In this document: one piece after another, positions 6,303-12,772 of the stretch
Numbering within the stretch: position 1 is the first letter of the stretch
Layout: every line of letters begins with the position of its first letter
Source: an uncultured Collinsella sp.
GTDB lineage: Bacteria > Actinomycetota > Coriobacteriia > Coriobacteriales > Coriobacteriaceae
Reading direction: 5' to 3'
Assembly (NCBI GenBank): GCA_900548515.1
Contig: URKU01000053.1
Location: 1-12,855, forward strand
DNA: 12,855 bases
Made by a program: the position numbers and the translations under genes
The notes under the pieces: generated by a model
What the model saw: the letters and a program-made list of their open reading frames with translations, nothing else
Told to the model about the DNA's origin: nothing
Databases searched by the model: none

Positions 6303-6926
6303 ATGAGCGATCTGGAGAATAAGAAGAATCCCGTGGTCATTACCATCGCGCGCGACTTTGGTGCCGAGGGTCACGAGATTGGTCGCATGCTTGCCAACGA
6401 GTTGGGGATTCCTCTGTACGACAACGAGCTGCTGGTACGTGCGTCGCTGCGCGCGGGCGAGTCGCTCGACAAGATGGCTGCCTACGACGAGCGCCTGGCC
6501 GTGGAAAACATGGCGTTTCTGCCCGACCGCTACGATGCCCGTTCGTACTCGGACAAGCTGTTCCAAAAGATGAGCCAGGTGATTTTGGACCTGGGCGAGA
6601 CCGAGAGCTGCATTATCGAGGGCCGTCTGTCCGATTATCTGCTGCGCAACAACCCCAATCACATTGCCGTGTTGGTGACCGCTCCCTTTGAGGACCGCGT
6701 CGAGATTGTGCGTAAGAAGCGTGGCCTCAACAAAAAGAAGGGCGCCAAGCTGGTCAAACAGCAGCAGAAGGCGCGCGAGGCATTCTACAAGCGCTACAGC
6801 GCCGGCAAGTGGAAGATGACGAGTGGCAAGGACATCGTCGTCAACCGCGCCAAGCTGGGCCGCGAGGGCTGCAAGGACGTCATCGCCGCAGCCTACCGCT
6901 ATAAGCTGGCGCAGCTCGAAGGCTAG
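6303..6926 (+). CDS. Cytidylate-kinase-like family protein (Cytidylate_kin2)
   Basis: This 207-residue cytosolic P-loop protein has an ATG at 6303 that follows AGAAAGGA (6289-6296) at six bases. The N-terminus VVITIARDFGAEGHEIGRML (11-30) corresponds to the nucleotide-binding strand, loop and helix. The usual family loop is GSGGREI, so A21-E22 and H24 are departures. GIPLYDNELL (35-44) and SCIIEGRLSDYLL (positions 5'-to-3' about 101-113), then VTAPFEDRVEIV and a Lys-rich lid-like stretch (RKKRGLNKKKGAKLVK, about 139-154), match the family, as does YSAGKW near residue 163. Members are annotated from this domain, but their true substrates are mostly unknown, so CMP kinase activity should not be assumed. 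It stands alone between the nested hairpin and a bidirectional terminator. Confidence 0.85.
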   Translation: MSDLENKKNPVVITIARDFGAEGHEIGRMLANELGIPLYDNELLVRASLRAGESLDKMAAYDERLAVENMAFLPDRYDARSYSDKLFQKMSQVILDLGETESCIIEGRLSDYLLRNNPNHIAVLVTAPFEDRVEIVRKKRGLNKKKGAKLVKQQQKAREAFYKRYSAGKWKMTSGKDIVVNRAKLGREGCKDVIAAAYRYKLAQLEG

Positions 6927-6931
6927 ACTCC

Positions 6932-6978
6932 AAAACCACCACAAAGGGGACAGGCACCTTTGTGGTGGTTTTTGTTTT
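6932..6978. terminator. Bidirectional terminator built on a GGGGACAG repeat
   Basis: CCACCACAAAGG (6936-6947) pairs exactly with CCTTTGTGGTGG (6957-6968). Flanking AAAA (6932-6935) and TTTT (6969-6972) extend the stem to 16 bp, and the T-run continues to 6978 on the plus strand. The loop is GGACAGGCA. Read on the minus strand the hairpin is followed by TTTTGG. It lies between convergent genes ending at 6926 and 6977, so it probably serves both. The 13-base core GGGGACAGGCACC (6946-6958) recurs at 12667-12679 in reverse. Confidence 0.88.
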
Positions 6979-8380
6979 AGGCCGAGGGGAAGGCTTTGGT
7001 GAGGCCGGCGCGCGTTTGCGTGTCGGTCTTTTGGTAGATGGAGCTCAGGTGACGCTGCACCATGCGCATCGAGATGCCGAGTTCCTCGGCGACCTGCTTG
7101 AGCGGGCGCTCGTCTTGGGTTACGGCGAACAGCACGTCGACCTCGCGTGGGGTGAGAGCGTGGTCGGCGATGAAGGCCTGGCGCTGCTCCTCGATGGTGG
7201 GTACGGCGAGTGCTTCCTCGGCTCGTCGCTGGTGTTCGCGCTCCTGGTCGGTTTGGGGCAGGCGGAACAGGCCGGCAGCAACGAACGCAACGCTCGCCGC
7301 CACAAGCAGCATGAGCGCGCCGATCATGATGAGGGCGACGTTGCCCGAGGTAACCAGCGCCAGCGAGATGCCCGACGTGGTGAACGCGCAAACGTTATTG
7401 GCCGCGCGGCCCATGCCGGCCCATAGGGCGGGTGCATGCATGCGCGGTGCCAACTGCGTGAACGTGGCGGTAAAGAACGTGACGAAAAAGCCCGAGCTGA
7501 GGTAAAAGACGACGAGCCCCAGGTTGGGGTCGGCGCCGGCTTCTACGGCCAGGATCGAAATGGTGGAGAGCACCGTGACGCCGAGCATGACGAGTCCCAT
7601 GTAGCGGCGCTCGGCGAGGTCAAAGATGACGCCGGCGACGAGACCGCTTGCTGCCAAAAAGAGGCGTGGCCAGGTTTGCACGGCGATGGTGCCGTGGGCG
7701 TTGGAGAATGTGACCACGTTGTCGAGGGTGGAGAACAGACAGGCGAGAATCATGACGAGTGCGATGCTCCAGCAGGCCTGCTTGGCGAGAGCGTGTGAGG
7801 GCTCGGTAAAGGGATTGACGTCGTCGCTGGGGTTATCGGCCGCCTCTTGGCGCGCGGCGCTGAGGGCGGCGATGACAATTGTTGCCGCGCCAAGAATGAT
7901 GAGCTCGACGATGCCGCCGCAATCGAGCAGGTTGATCGCGAACTGCATCAGGATGCCCGCGGCGTATGCCGCTCCGGCGCCGGTGGCGAGTTTGGGGTCA
8001 TCTTGGAACGCCAACGCGAAGGTATGGTGCGCCGCGGCACCCAGCAGGCCGAGTCCAAGGAATGCCACGCACCCCAGAATCTCGAGTGCAAGCGGGCCTG
8101 TGGGGAATTGAATTTGGGCCAAGCCCATAATGGCTATGGGGACGGCGGCGGTGGCAACTGCCCGGGGCTGGCCTTTGCGCTGGGCGAGGGACAGCAGCGC
8201 CGCGTATCCGATAAAGCCGATGACGCTTGCGCCCAGTATAAAGCCCTGTGCGAGCACAACACGTTCGGCACCGGCGAGCAGCCCGACATTGATATCGAAG
8301 CGAAACTCGGCGGCAAGGAAGGCGAAGGTGAAGAGCGCGAGTGCCAAAAGCGCGTTGATTTTAGGCTTGCTCAGGTTCAA
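6977..8380 (-). CDS. Membrane LuxR-family regulator (about 12 TM segments plus C-terminal HTH)
   Basis: This 467-residue protein is a likely membrane-bound transcription regulator. It has about a dozen hydrophobic helices over residues 10-390, arranged like a transporter. A charged linker follows (REHQRRAEEALAVPTIEEQ), then a GerE/LuxR helix-turn-helix at about 408-463: LTPREVDVLFAVTQDERPLK, VAEELGISMRMVQRHL and SIYQKTDTQTR. Such fusions are strikingly common in Coriobacteriia (Eggerthella, Slackia, Collinsella); their signals are mostly unknown. I chose the TTG start at 8380 because AAAGGA (plus 8387-8392) lies six bases upstream and a TACAAT -10 box lies further up. An ATG at 8515 in the same frame would add 45 non-hydrophobic residues encoded across that promoter. 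It is divergent from the surface-protein pair, which makes those genes candidate targets (inference). Confidence 0.88.
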   Translation of the reverse strand: MNLSKPKINALLALALFTFAFLAAEFRFDINVGLLAGAERVVLAQGFILGASVIGFIGYAALLSLAQRKGQPRAVATAAVPIAIMGLAQIQFPTGPLALEILGCVAFLGLGLLGAAAHHTFALAFQDDPKLATGAGAAYAAGILMQFAINLLDCGGIVELIILGAATIVIAALSAARQEAADNPSDDVNPFTEPSHALAKQACWSIALVMILACLFSTLDNVVTFSNAHGTIAVQTWPRLFLAASGLVAGVIFDLAERRYMGLVMLGVTVLSTISILAVEAGADPNLGLVVFYLSSGFFVTFFTATFTQLAPRMHAPALWAGMGRAANNVCAFTTSGISLALVTSGNVALIMIGALMLLVAASVAFVAAGLFRLPQTDQEREHQRRAEEALAVPTIEEQRQAFIADHALTPREVDVLFAVTQDERPLKQVAEELGISMRMVQRHLSSIYQKTDTQTRAGLTKAFPSA

Positions 8381-8418
8381 GAACGGTCCTTTGGGTGGAC
8401 GGAATGGTCGTGCCCTCG

Positions 8419-8424
8419 ATTGTA
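8419..8424 (-). promoter_or_regulatory. Probable -10 box (TACAAT) of the LuxR-type regulator
   Basis: On the minus strand TACAAT runs from 8424 to 8419, 38 bases before the TTG start, which leaves a short leader. The -35 region (GGCCCA-like) is poor. The location supports the TTG rather than the upstream ATG. Confidence 0.5.
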
Positions 8425-8549
8425 GACCAGGACGGTAGGGGTGGGCCTTTCGAAAGACGGGGCGCGCTTGGCAGTCGCGTGCTCGTTGCCTTTCGCACTG
8501 GCAGATGGTCCGCATGCGAATTTGTGCCCTGGGATCCGGATAACTTTTC

Positions 8550-8564
8550 GTAACATGGTGTTAC
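8550..8564. promoter_or_regulatory. Palindrome GTAACA-TGG-TGTTAC in the divergent promoter region (candidate operator)
   Basis: A perfect 6-bp dyad with a 3-base centre lies 30 bases before the surface-protein ATG at 8595 and about 170 before the regulator start. Its right half extends to TGTTACAG (8559-8566), the same eight bases that begin the right arms of the repeat array at 12456 and 12618. It may be a regulator-binding site or the remnant of an array unit. Confidence 0.4.
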
Positions 8565-8594
8565 AGAAGCACCCCTTACGACAAGGAGGCTCAC

Positions 8595-10163
8595 ATGCGA
8601 AAGCAAATACCTGACAGTTCAATCGACCGCGACCGCGCATGCTCGCTCGCCCACGGAACGTGGCGCCGAGTGGGCGCAAAACTCGTCTGCGCGGGGGCCT
8701 GCGCGCTCATGGTCGGCCAGCTGCTGCTACCGAGCGTGGCACTCGCCGCCGACTGGGTCAACGTGGGCGGCACGCAGTACAACAGGGGCACGGCCGCCGG
8801 CGACGAGGCGGGAACCTGGTCCTGGGACGGTGGCGACGACATGAAGCTCAACGGCTACGACGGCGCCGGCATCAGTGCTCAGGGCAACCTCAATATCGGC
8901 GTGACGGGCACCAACACCGTAACGGCCGATTCCTTGCGGAGTGCTATCGAGGTCAAGGACGGCAACCTTGCCATCACGGGGGAGGGAACCCTCAACGCGA
9001 CGGCCGAACCACAGAAGAGCAGGAGCGCTGTTAAGGTCGAGTGCGGTAGCCTCGCCATCTCGGGCGACGTGACTCTCAACGCGACGGCCGGGACCGATAC
9101 GATAGCGGTTTCGGGGGACGGCAAGACCGGCGGCGACATGGACATCCGCGGTGCCAACGTTAACGTGACGGCAACGAACAAAGCGCCTCATACCATCGGC
9201 ATTCACACGCGGGCAGGCAACATAACCATTAACGAGGGCGCCGACGTCCACGTCGAGGCGGAGGCGAATGGGGGGCTCAACGCCGTTGCAGTCTATGCCG
9301 AAAACATCTCCTCCGAGCATGGAGGGTGCATCGCGGTGGATAACGCAAAATTAGATGCGGCGGCGCGCAATGGATGCAGTGTGTCGGTCGCCCTGTATTC
9401 GTCCGGGGGTAAGGATACATATTTGAGTGTTACCAACGGAGCGGATGTTACGCTCGTGGCGAGTGATAGGGCCGACGTTTTGGATGGTGTTTGGATGCGC
9501 GCGGGGGACGGCGTGTCGCGGGTGCTCGTCGAGAATTCGAGCCTTACAGTTCGATGCGGTGACGGAACTGGCCACAGTCGTAAACATGGCTACGGAATAT
9601 ATTCCCAGTCCGGCTCCCAGTCCGCCATCCCTCGAATTGACATCATTAATTCAAATGTTGAGGTGTCGGGTAATGCAGCGGCAATCTACGCTGTCAATCA
9701 AGGTGATGCAGCCCCTTGTCTCTCAATTGATGGCGGATCGGTAGTTACGACTCCCGCCGGAGGCACCGTGCGAGAAACTGCGGGAAACGGACTCGTCATC
9801 GGTGCTGCCGGGTCGTCCACTATCCAGGATGTTAGGACCTCCGACGAGGTTGCCCGCAGCGTGGTAATCAGCTCCGGAGATGCGGTCGAGCCTGAGCCCA
9901 CGCCGCAGCCTGAGCCTACCCCGGCTCCCACGCCGCAGCCAGGCGGCGGAAGTGAGACTGGCATGCCGTCCGTGACGCTGACTCAGGCGAGTTCCACGGC
10001 TGCTGCCTCCAAGTCGGCCGCGAAGGCCACCGCTGCCCAGAAGTCCGTGGGCACTCTGGCCGCCACGGGCGACAACGCCGCGACGGCGGCGGCCGCCCTC
10101 GGCATCGCCGGTGCGTCCGTCATCGGCGCCGGCCTCGTCGCGTCCAAGCGCCACGACCGCTAG
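8595..10163 (+). CDS. Wall-anchored surface protein with beta-helix-like body (carbohydrate-binding/adhesin type)
   Basis: This 522-residue exported protein has an ATG that follows AAGGAGG (8583-8589). The signal peptide is unusually long (cleavage expected after A51, SVALA) and has the conserved CSLAHGTWR and CAGACALMVGQLLLPS segments also found in the gene at 10369. The mature part opens with GTWSWDGGDDMKLNGYDG, then repeated short strands of the type GNLNI, GNLAITGEGTLNATA and GSLAISGDVTLNATA up to about residue 430. This resembles the parallel beta-helix of Cthe_2159-like carbohydrate-binding proteins. A Pro/Glu/Thr-rich wall-spanning stretch lies at about 433-450. The C-terminus is a variant sorting signal, LAATGD (488-493), then a hydrophobic segment and the tail SKRHDR. 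Adhesion or glycan binding is inferred from architecture. Codon choice in about 9330-9800 looks more AT-tolerant than in the first 700 bases. Confidence 0.85.
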   Translation: MRKQIPDSSIDRDRACSLAHGTWRRVGAKLVCAGACALMVGQLLLPSVALAADWVNVGGTQYNRGTAAGDEAGTWSWDGGDDMKLNGYDGAGISAQGNLNIGVTGTNTVTADSLRSAIEVKDGNLAITGEGTLNATAEPQKSRSAVKVECGSLAISGDVTLNATAGTDTIAVSGDGKTGGDMDIRGANVNVTATNKAPHTIGIHTRAGNITINEGADVHVEAEANGGLNAVAVYAENISSEHGGCIAVDNAKLDAAARNGCSVSVALYSSGGKDTYLSVTNGADVTLVASDRADVLDGVWMRAGDGVSRVLVENSSLTVRCGDGTGHSRKHGYGIYSQSGSQSAIPRIDIINSNVEVSGNAAAIYAVNQGDAAPCLSIDGGSVVTTPAGGTVRETAGNGLVIGAAGSSTIQDVRTSDEVARSVVISSGDAVEPEPTPQPEPTPAPTPQPGGGSETGMPSVTLTQASSTAAASKSAAKATAAQKSVGTLAATGDNAATAAAALGIAGASVIGAGLVASKRHDR

Positions 10164-10188
10164 CGTAAGCTTTCATAGCTATTTTCGA

Positions 10189-10226
10189 CCGCCGCGTGGG
10201 CATGAGTGCCCTCGCGGCGGCTCTTT
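10189..10226 (+). terminator. Likely terminator after the first surface-protein gene
   Basis: CCGCCGCG (10189-10196) pairs with CGCGGCGG (10213-10220), and GGGCA (10198-10202) pairs with TGCCC (10207-10211) across one T-T mismatch; the loop is TGAG. The stable stem is followed by CTCTTTG, a weak T-run. Confidence 0.7.
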
Positions 10227-10244
10227 GTATTTCCGCAGGTAGAG

Positions 10245-10272
10245 GCCTGGGTTCGCATCTGCGAACCTAGGC
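10245..10272. repeat. 13-bp inverted repeat between the two surface-protein genes
   Basis: GCCTGGGTTCGCA (10245-10257) pairs with TGCGAACCTAGGC (10260-10272) with one G-U pair and only TC between the arms. It has no T-run. It could be an operator or a second hairpin of the intergenic leader. Confidence 0.5.
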
Positions 10273-10308
10273 GTACAGGGCCGTTTGGCACATCTTGGTT
10301 GTACAGGA

Positions 10309-10341
10309 CCACCGCAAAGGGGACAGGCGCCTTTGTAGTGG
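10309..10341. repeat. Degenerate GGGGACAG hairpin in the leader of the second surface gene
   Basis: CCACCGCAAAGG and CCTTTGTAGTGG flank the core GGGGACAGGCGCC (10319-10331). It aligns base for base with the terminator hairpin at 6936-6968, with three substitutions in all (two in the arms, one in the core). It lies 27 bases before the ATG at 10369 and lacks a T-run, so here it probably sits in the 5' leader. Confidence 0.75.
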
Positions 10342-10368
10342 TGCAGCCTTTCGACCAAGGAGGCCGTT

Positions 10369-12378
10369 ATGAACGGAAGCCACTTTGATAAGCAGACCCA
10401 GCGCGAGCGCACCTGTTCGCTGGTTCACGGTACTTGGCGCTGCGTGGGCGCCAAAATCGCTTGCGCTGGCGCGTGTGCGCTCATGGTTGGTCAGCTGTTG
10501 CTGCCGAGCTTGGCACTTGCGACCGAGTGCGCGGATCCCGCCGCCGCGACGGGTGAGGTTGCCGCGGCTCCGGTGACGCCGGCAGTTGCGGAGGATGCGG
10601 CTGCGGCGGCTGCACCGGCTCCGGCGACCGTACCAGCAGTCGATGCTGCTCCGGAGGCACAGACCGTCGCCGAACCTCAGCAGACGACTCCGACTGACGC
10701 CACCGATGAATCTAACGATGCAGCATCCGCTGAGCAAAACGCCCCCAGCGACAACGCCGCCACACCGGCAGACAACGCCATCATGCCCTGTGGCGTGACC
10801 GACGTTGTTGGCGGCAGCGGCATTAGGGTCAATACGACCGTGGTCGATCATTACACGGACTGCGTGCTTCCGAGCAATGTCACACTCGAAAAGGGCCAGT
10901 CGTATACCTACGATTTTCCCGATGTTGAGGGCGGTATGCCGGATAAGCCGCTCTGCGAACTTGTCGAAACCAAGTACTACCGGGCCGATGCTGCTTTGGG
11001 CACCCTGGCTGAAGTCCGGGACGCATCTATGTCCGATGTGACGGCTCACTTTGAGCCTGTTGTCGATCACATGAGGCTGACGCTGACCTTTACGGGTGGC
11101 GCAGCAGACGGCTCGTATCGACTCACGCGCAATGAGGCTCTTTATATTGGCGCGGCACTGACGTATACCGGAACCGACTATGAGGGCGAAAATATCATCG
11201 TGGGCGACCCCGATGATATCTTCAACGCCTATCAGCCGGGCAGCTCGATTACCCTCAACGAAACCAGGGACGACTATTACCTCCGCTACGCCATCAATAG
11301 CGAAATTACGCTCGTTGCGCCAGAAAACGAAGCCCTCGAGAATTTGAACGTCAACGATGTGAAAACCGACTATGCGCCCGGCGAGGCGCCGCGTGCGACC
11401 GCGACGATTCCTGCCGCCGACGCCGACAAGTACGAGATCGCGTATGAGTGCTGGGAGGAGATGGACGGCAGCGACCCCAGAGAGCTCACGCCCGTTGCCT
11501 TCTGGTATTCCAGCCCCGCAAAGTACACGCCGGGCATGAAGAAGATTGACCACTTCGAAGAGGGTAAGTTCTACATGTATTCTGTCGAGCTGAGGCTCAA
11601 GGGCGACAACACCTTGTCCGAGGACTACAACGTGAACGTTAACGGCCAATGGGCGAGCAATACCGTCAAGACGGTCGATGGCGTATTTGCGCCCAATGCG
11701 GCCAATATGCTGTGCGAGGCTCCGATTGATGAGTGGCGGGCCATCGACGTTATCGAAATCAACGGCGCCACGACCACCTTTAAGGCGGGCGACAGGCCGG
11801 TCTTTACGGCGGGCACTCCGGTGGATTCGAACTCCGTCCTTCAGTGTGAGTTCTGGACGGGGAGCGACGGCAGTGAGGTGAATTCCGTCGAGTTTTGGGA
11901 CCAGCACATCACCAACCATATCGACGCGTTTAAGCCCGGTGTGACCTATCGTTACGGCCTGTACTTTAAGCCGGCGCGTGGCTTCTACTTTACGCCCAAT
12001 ACCAAGCTGAAGATCAATGGGGTTGAGTGTGGCTATCAGGTGGGCGAGGCAAGCGAGGTTGATCCCGAGAGCGGTTGGATTTACACCCTGTGGCTGAACA
12101 CCAATCTTACGTTTACGCCTGAGACTACGCCCGCGCCGACCGATCCCGAGGGGCCGGTCCCGCAGCCCGAGGTTAAGCCGGAGGTCAAGCCTGAAGCCAA
12201 GCCGGCCACGACCACCACGGTGAACAAGACGGTTGAGAAAGCCGCGCCGGCCAAGAAGTCTGATGCCGTCCTGGTTGCCACGGGCGACAACACCGCCATG
12301 ACCGTCGTCGCCCTGGGCATCGCCGGAGCAACCGTTGCCGCCGCCGGTGCCGCCGCAACCAAGCGTCGCGAGCGCTAG
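10369..12378 (+). CDS. Wall-anchored surface protein with two tandem modules and variant sorting signal
   Basis: This 669-residue exported protein starts at ATG 10369 after AAGGAGG (10357-10363). Its signal peptide ends at A51 (SLALA) and matches that of the upstream gene in length and motif (CSLVHGTWR, CAGACALMVGQLLLPS). Residues 54-138 are Ala/Pro/Thr-rich and low in complexity. The folded part runs from about 140 to 580. Two related modules are visible at about 330-428 and 460-555, sharing ECW..DGS/EFW..DGS, VAFW/VEFW, IDHFEEGKFYMY/IDAFKPGVTYRY and VNVNG/LKING, which suggests Ig-like or similar beta domains. A KPEVKPEVKPEAKP wall-spanning stretch follows at about 598-612. The sorting signal is LVATGD (635-640), a hydrophobic segment and KRRER. 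I do not recognise the ligand. The gene has its own strong ribosome site and is separated from the first gene by a hairpin terminator. Confidence 0.85.
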   Translation: MNGSHFDKQTQRERTCSLVHGTWRCVGAKIACAGACALMVGQLLLPSLALATECADPAAATGEVAAAPVTPAVAEDAAAAAAPAPATVPAVDAAPEAQTVAEPQQTTPTDATDESNDAASAEQNAPSDNAATPADNAIMPCGVTDVVGGSGIRVNTTVVDHYTDCVLPSNVTLEKGQSYTYDFPDVEGGMPDKPLCELVETKYYRADAALGTLAEVRDASMSDVTAHFEPVVDHMRLTLTFTGGAADGSYRLTRNEALYIGAALTYTGTDYEGENIIVGDPDDIFNAYQPGSSITLNETRDDYYLRYAINSEITLVAPENEALENLNVNDVKTDYAPGEAPRATATIPAADADKYEIAYECWEEMDGSDPRELTPVAFWYSSPAKYTPGMKKIDHFEEGKFYMYSVELRLKGDNTLSEDYNVNVNGQWASNTVKTVDGVFAPNAANMLCEAPIDEWRAIDVIEINGATTTFKAGDRPVFTAGTPVDSNSVLQCEFWTGSDGSEVNSVEFWDQHITNHIDAFKPGVTYRYGLYFKPARGFYFTPNTKLKINGVECGYQVGEASEVDPESGWIYTLWLNTNLTFTPETTPAPTDPEGPVPQPEVKPEVKPEAKPATTTTVNKTVEKAAPAKKSDAVLVATGDNTAMTVVALGIAGATVAAAGAAATKRRER

Positions 12379-12414
12379 GTTTTGGTGGCGGCCCTCGTCC
12401 GCGGCATCAGCAAA

Positions 12415-12633
12415 ATCTCAATCCGTAACACCTGGCCGCCTAAAATGGCCCTAGATGTTACAGATTTAGATGAACCGTCTGACTGCCAGCCTAACGTCTC
12501 GATCTGTAACACGCAGCGGGAGATTTGGCCTCTTACTGTTATAGATCAAGATGAACGGGCGAAGCGCCGACATAATGTCTCGATCTGTAACAACTACGGG
12601 GCTCAACGGGGCTTACCTGTTACAGATCGAGAC
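12415..12633. repeat. Array of six 16-nt repeats in alternating orientation, 81-bp period
   Basis: Left-type arms lie at 12415-12430, 12496-12511 and 12577-12592, with consensus GTCTCGATCTGTAACA. Right-type arms, its reverse complement, lie at 12456-12471, 12537-12552 and 12618-12633. Spacers inside each pair are exactly 25 bases and spacers between pairs exactly 24, but their sequences largely differ. The third pair is a perfect 16-bp inverted repeat; pairs one and two have two mismatches, and one mismatch plus two G-U pairs. Hence unit starts are 81 bp apart both times. This is BIME/REPIN-like in layout and is not a CRISPR. Confidence 0.9.
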
Positions 12634-12655
12634 AAAACGATCGACCAGGTCTCAA

Positions 12656-12690
12656 ACCACCACAAAGGTGCCTGTCCCCATCGTGGTGGT
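12656..12690. repeat. GGGGACAG-family hairpin, inverted copy
   Basis: ACCACCAC (12656-12663) pairs with GTGGTGGT (12683-12690) around GGTGCCTGTCCCC (12667-12679), the exact reverse complement of the core at 6946-6958. The inner stem is partly eroded (AAAGG against CCATC). No T-run follows on either strand. Confidence 0.75.
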
Positions 12691-12706
12691 CGGGCGCCCG
12701 GTATAG

Positions 12707-12744
12707 AAAAAGTCCCCGCCGGGCGTATGCTCGACGGGGACTTT
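12707..12744 (-). terminator. Rho-independent terminator of the minus-strand glutamate-synthase-like gene
   Basis: AAAGTCCCCG (12709-12718) pairs with CGGGGACTTT (12735-12744). Read on the minus strand the stem ends in a T-run (plus-strand AAAAA, 12707-12711). It lies 28 bases beyond the stop codon at 12773. Confidence 0.85.
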
Positions 12745-12772
12745 GCCGTTTGGTGGCTAGTGCTGTAGGTGA

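Noticed and set aside
8381..8515. ATG at 8515 as start of the LuxR-type gene
   Set aside because: It would place the TACAAT promoter inside the gene and add 45 Arg/Pro-rich residues; the TTG at 8380 has AAAGGA at the right distance.
9723..10154. Minus-strand frames opposite the surface-protein genes (also 10267-11919)
   Set aside because: They lack ribosome sites, have skewed Arg/Gly or His content, and oppose genes with clear signal peptides and sorting signals.
12415..12633. CRISPR array
   Set aside because: Repeats are only 16 nt, alternate in orientation, vary in sequence, and spacers of 24-25 nt are partly related (GAAC at the start of both 24-base gaps). No cas genes are present.
12415..12633. 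Integron attC sites
   Set aside because: TGTTACAG resembles GTTRRRY only superficially (C at a purine position), there are no L/R box pairs, and there is no cassette ORF or integrase.
12649..12654. Possible seventh array arm (GTCTC-like) after the third unit
   Set aside because: Only five or six bases match, and the position (12649) does not fit the 81-bp register, which predicts 12658.
12382..12768. Open frame of 128 codons across the repeat array
   Set aside because: It is open because the repeat period (81 bp) is a multiple of three. It has no ribosome-binding site, its product repeats VSICN/VTDxD strings that are just the translated arms, and it runs through a hairpin and an opposing terminator.
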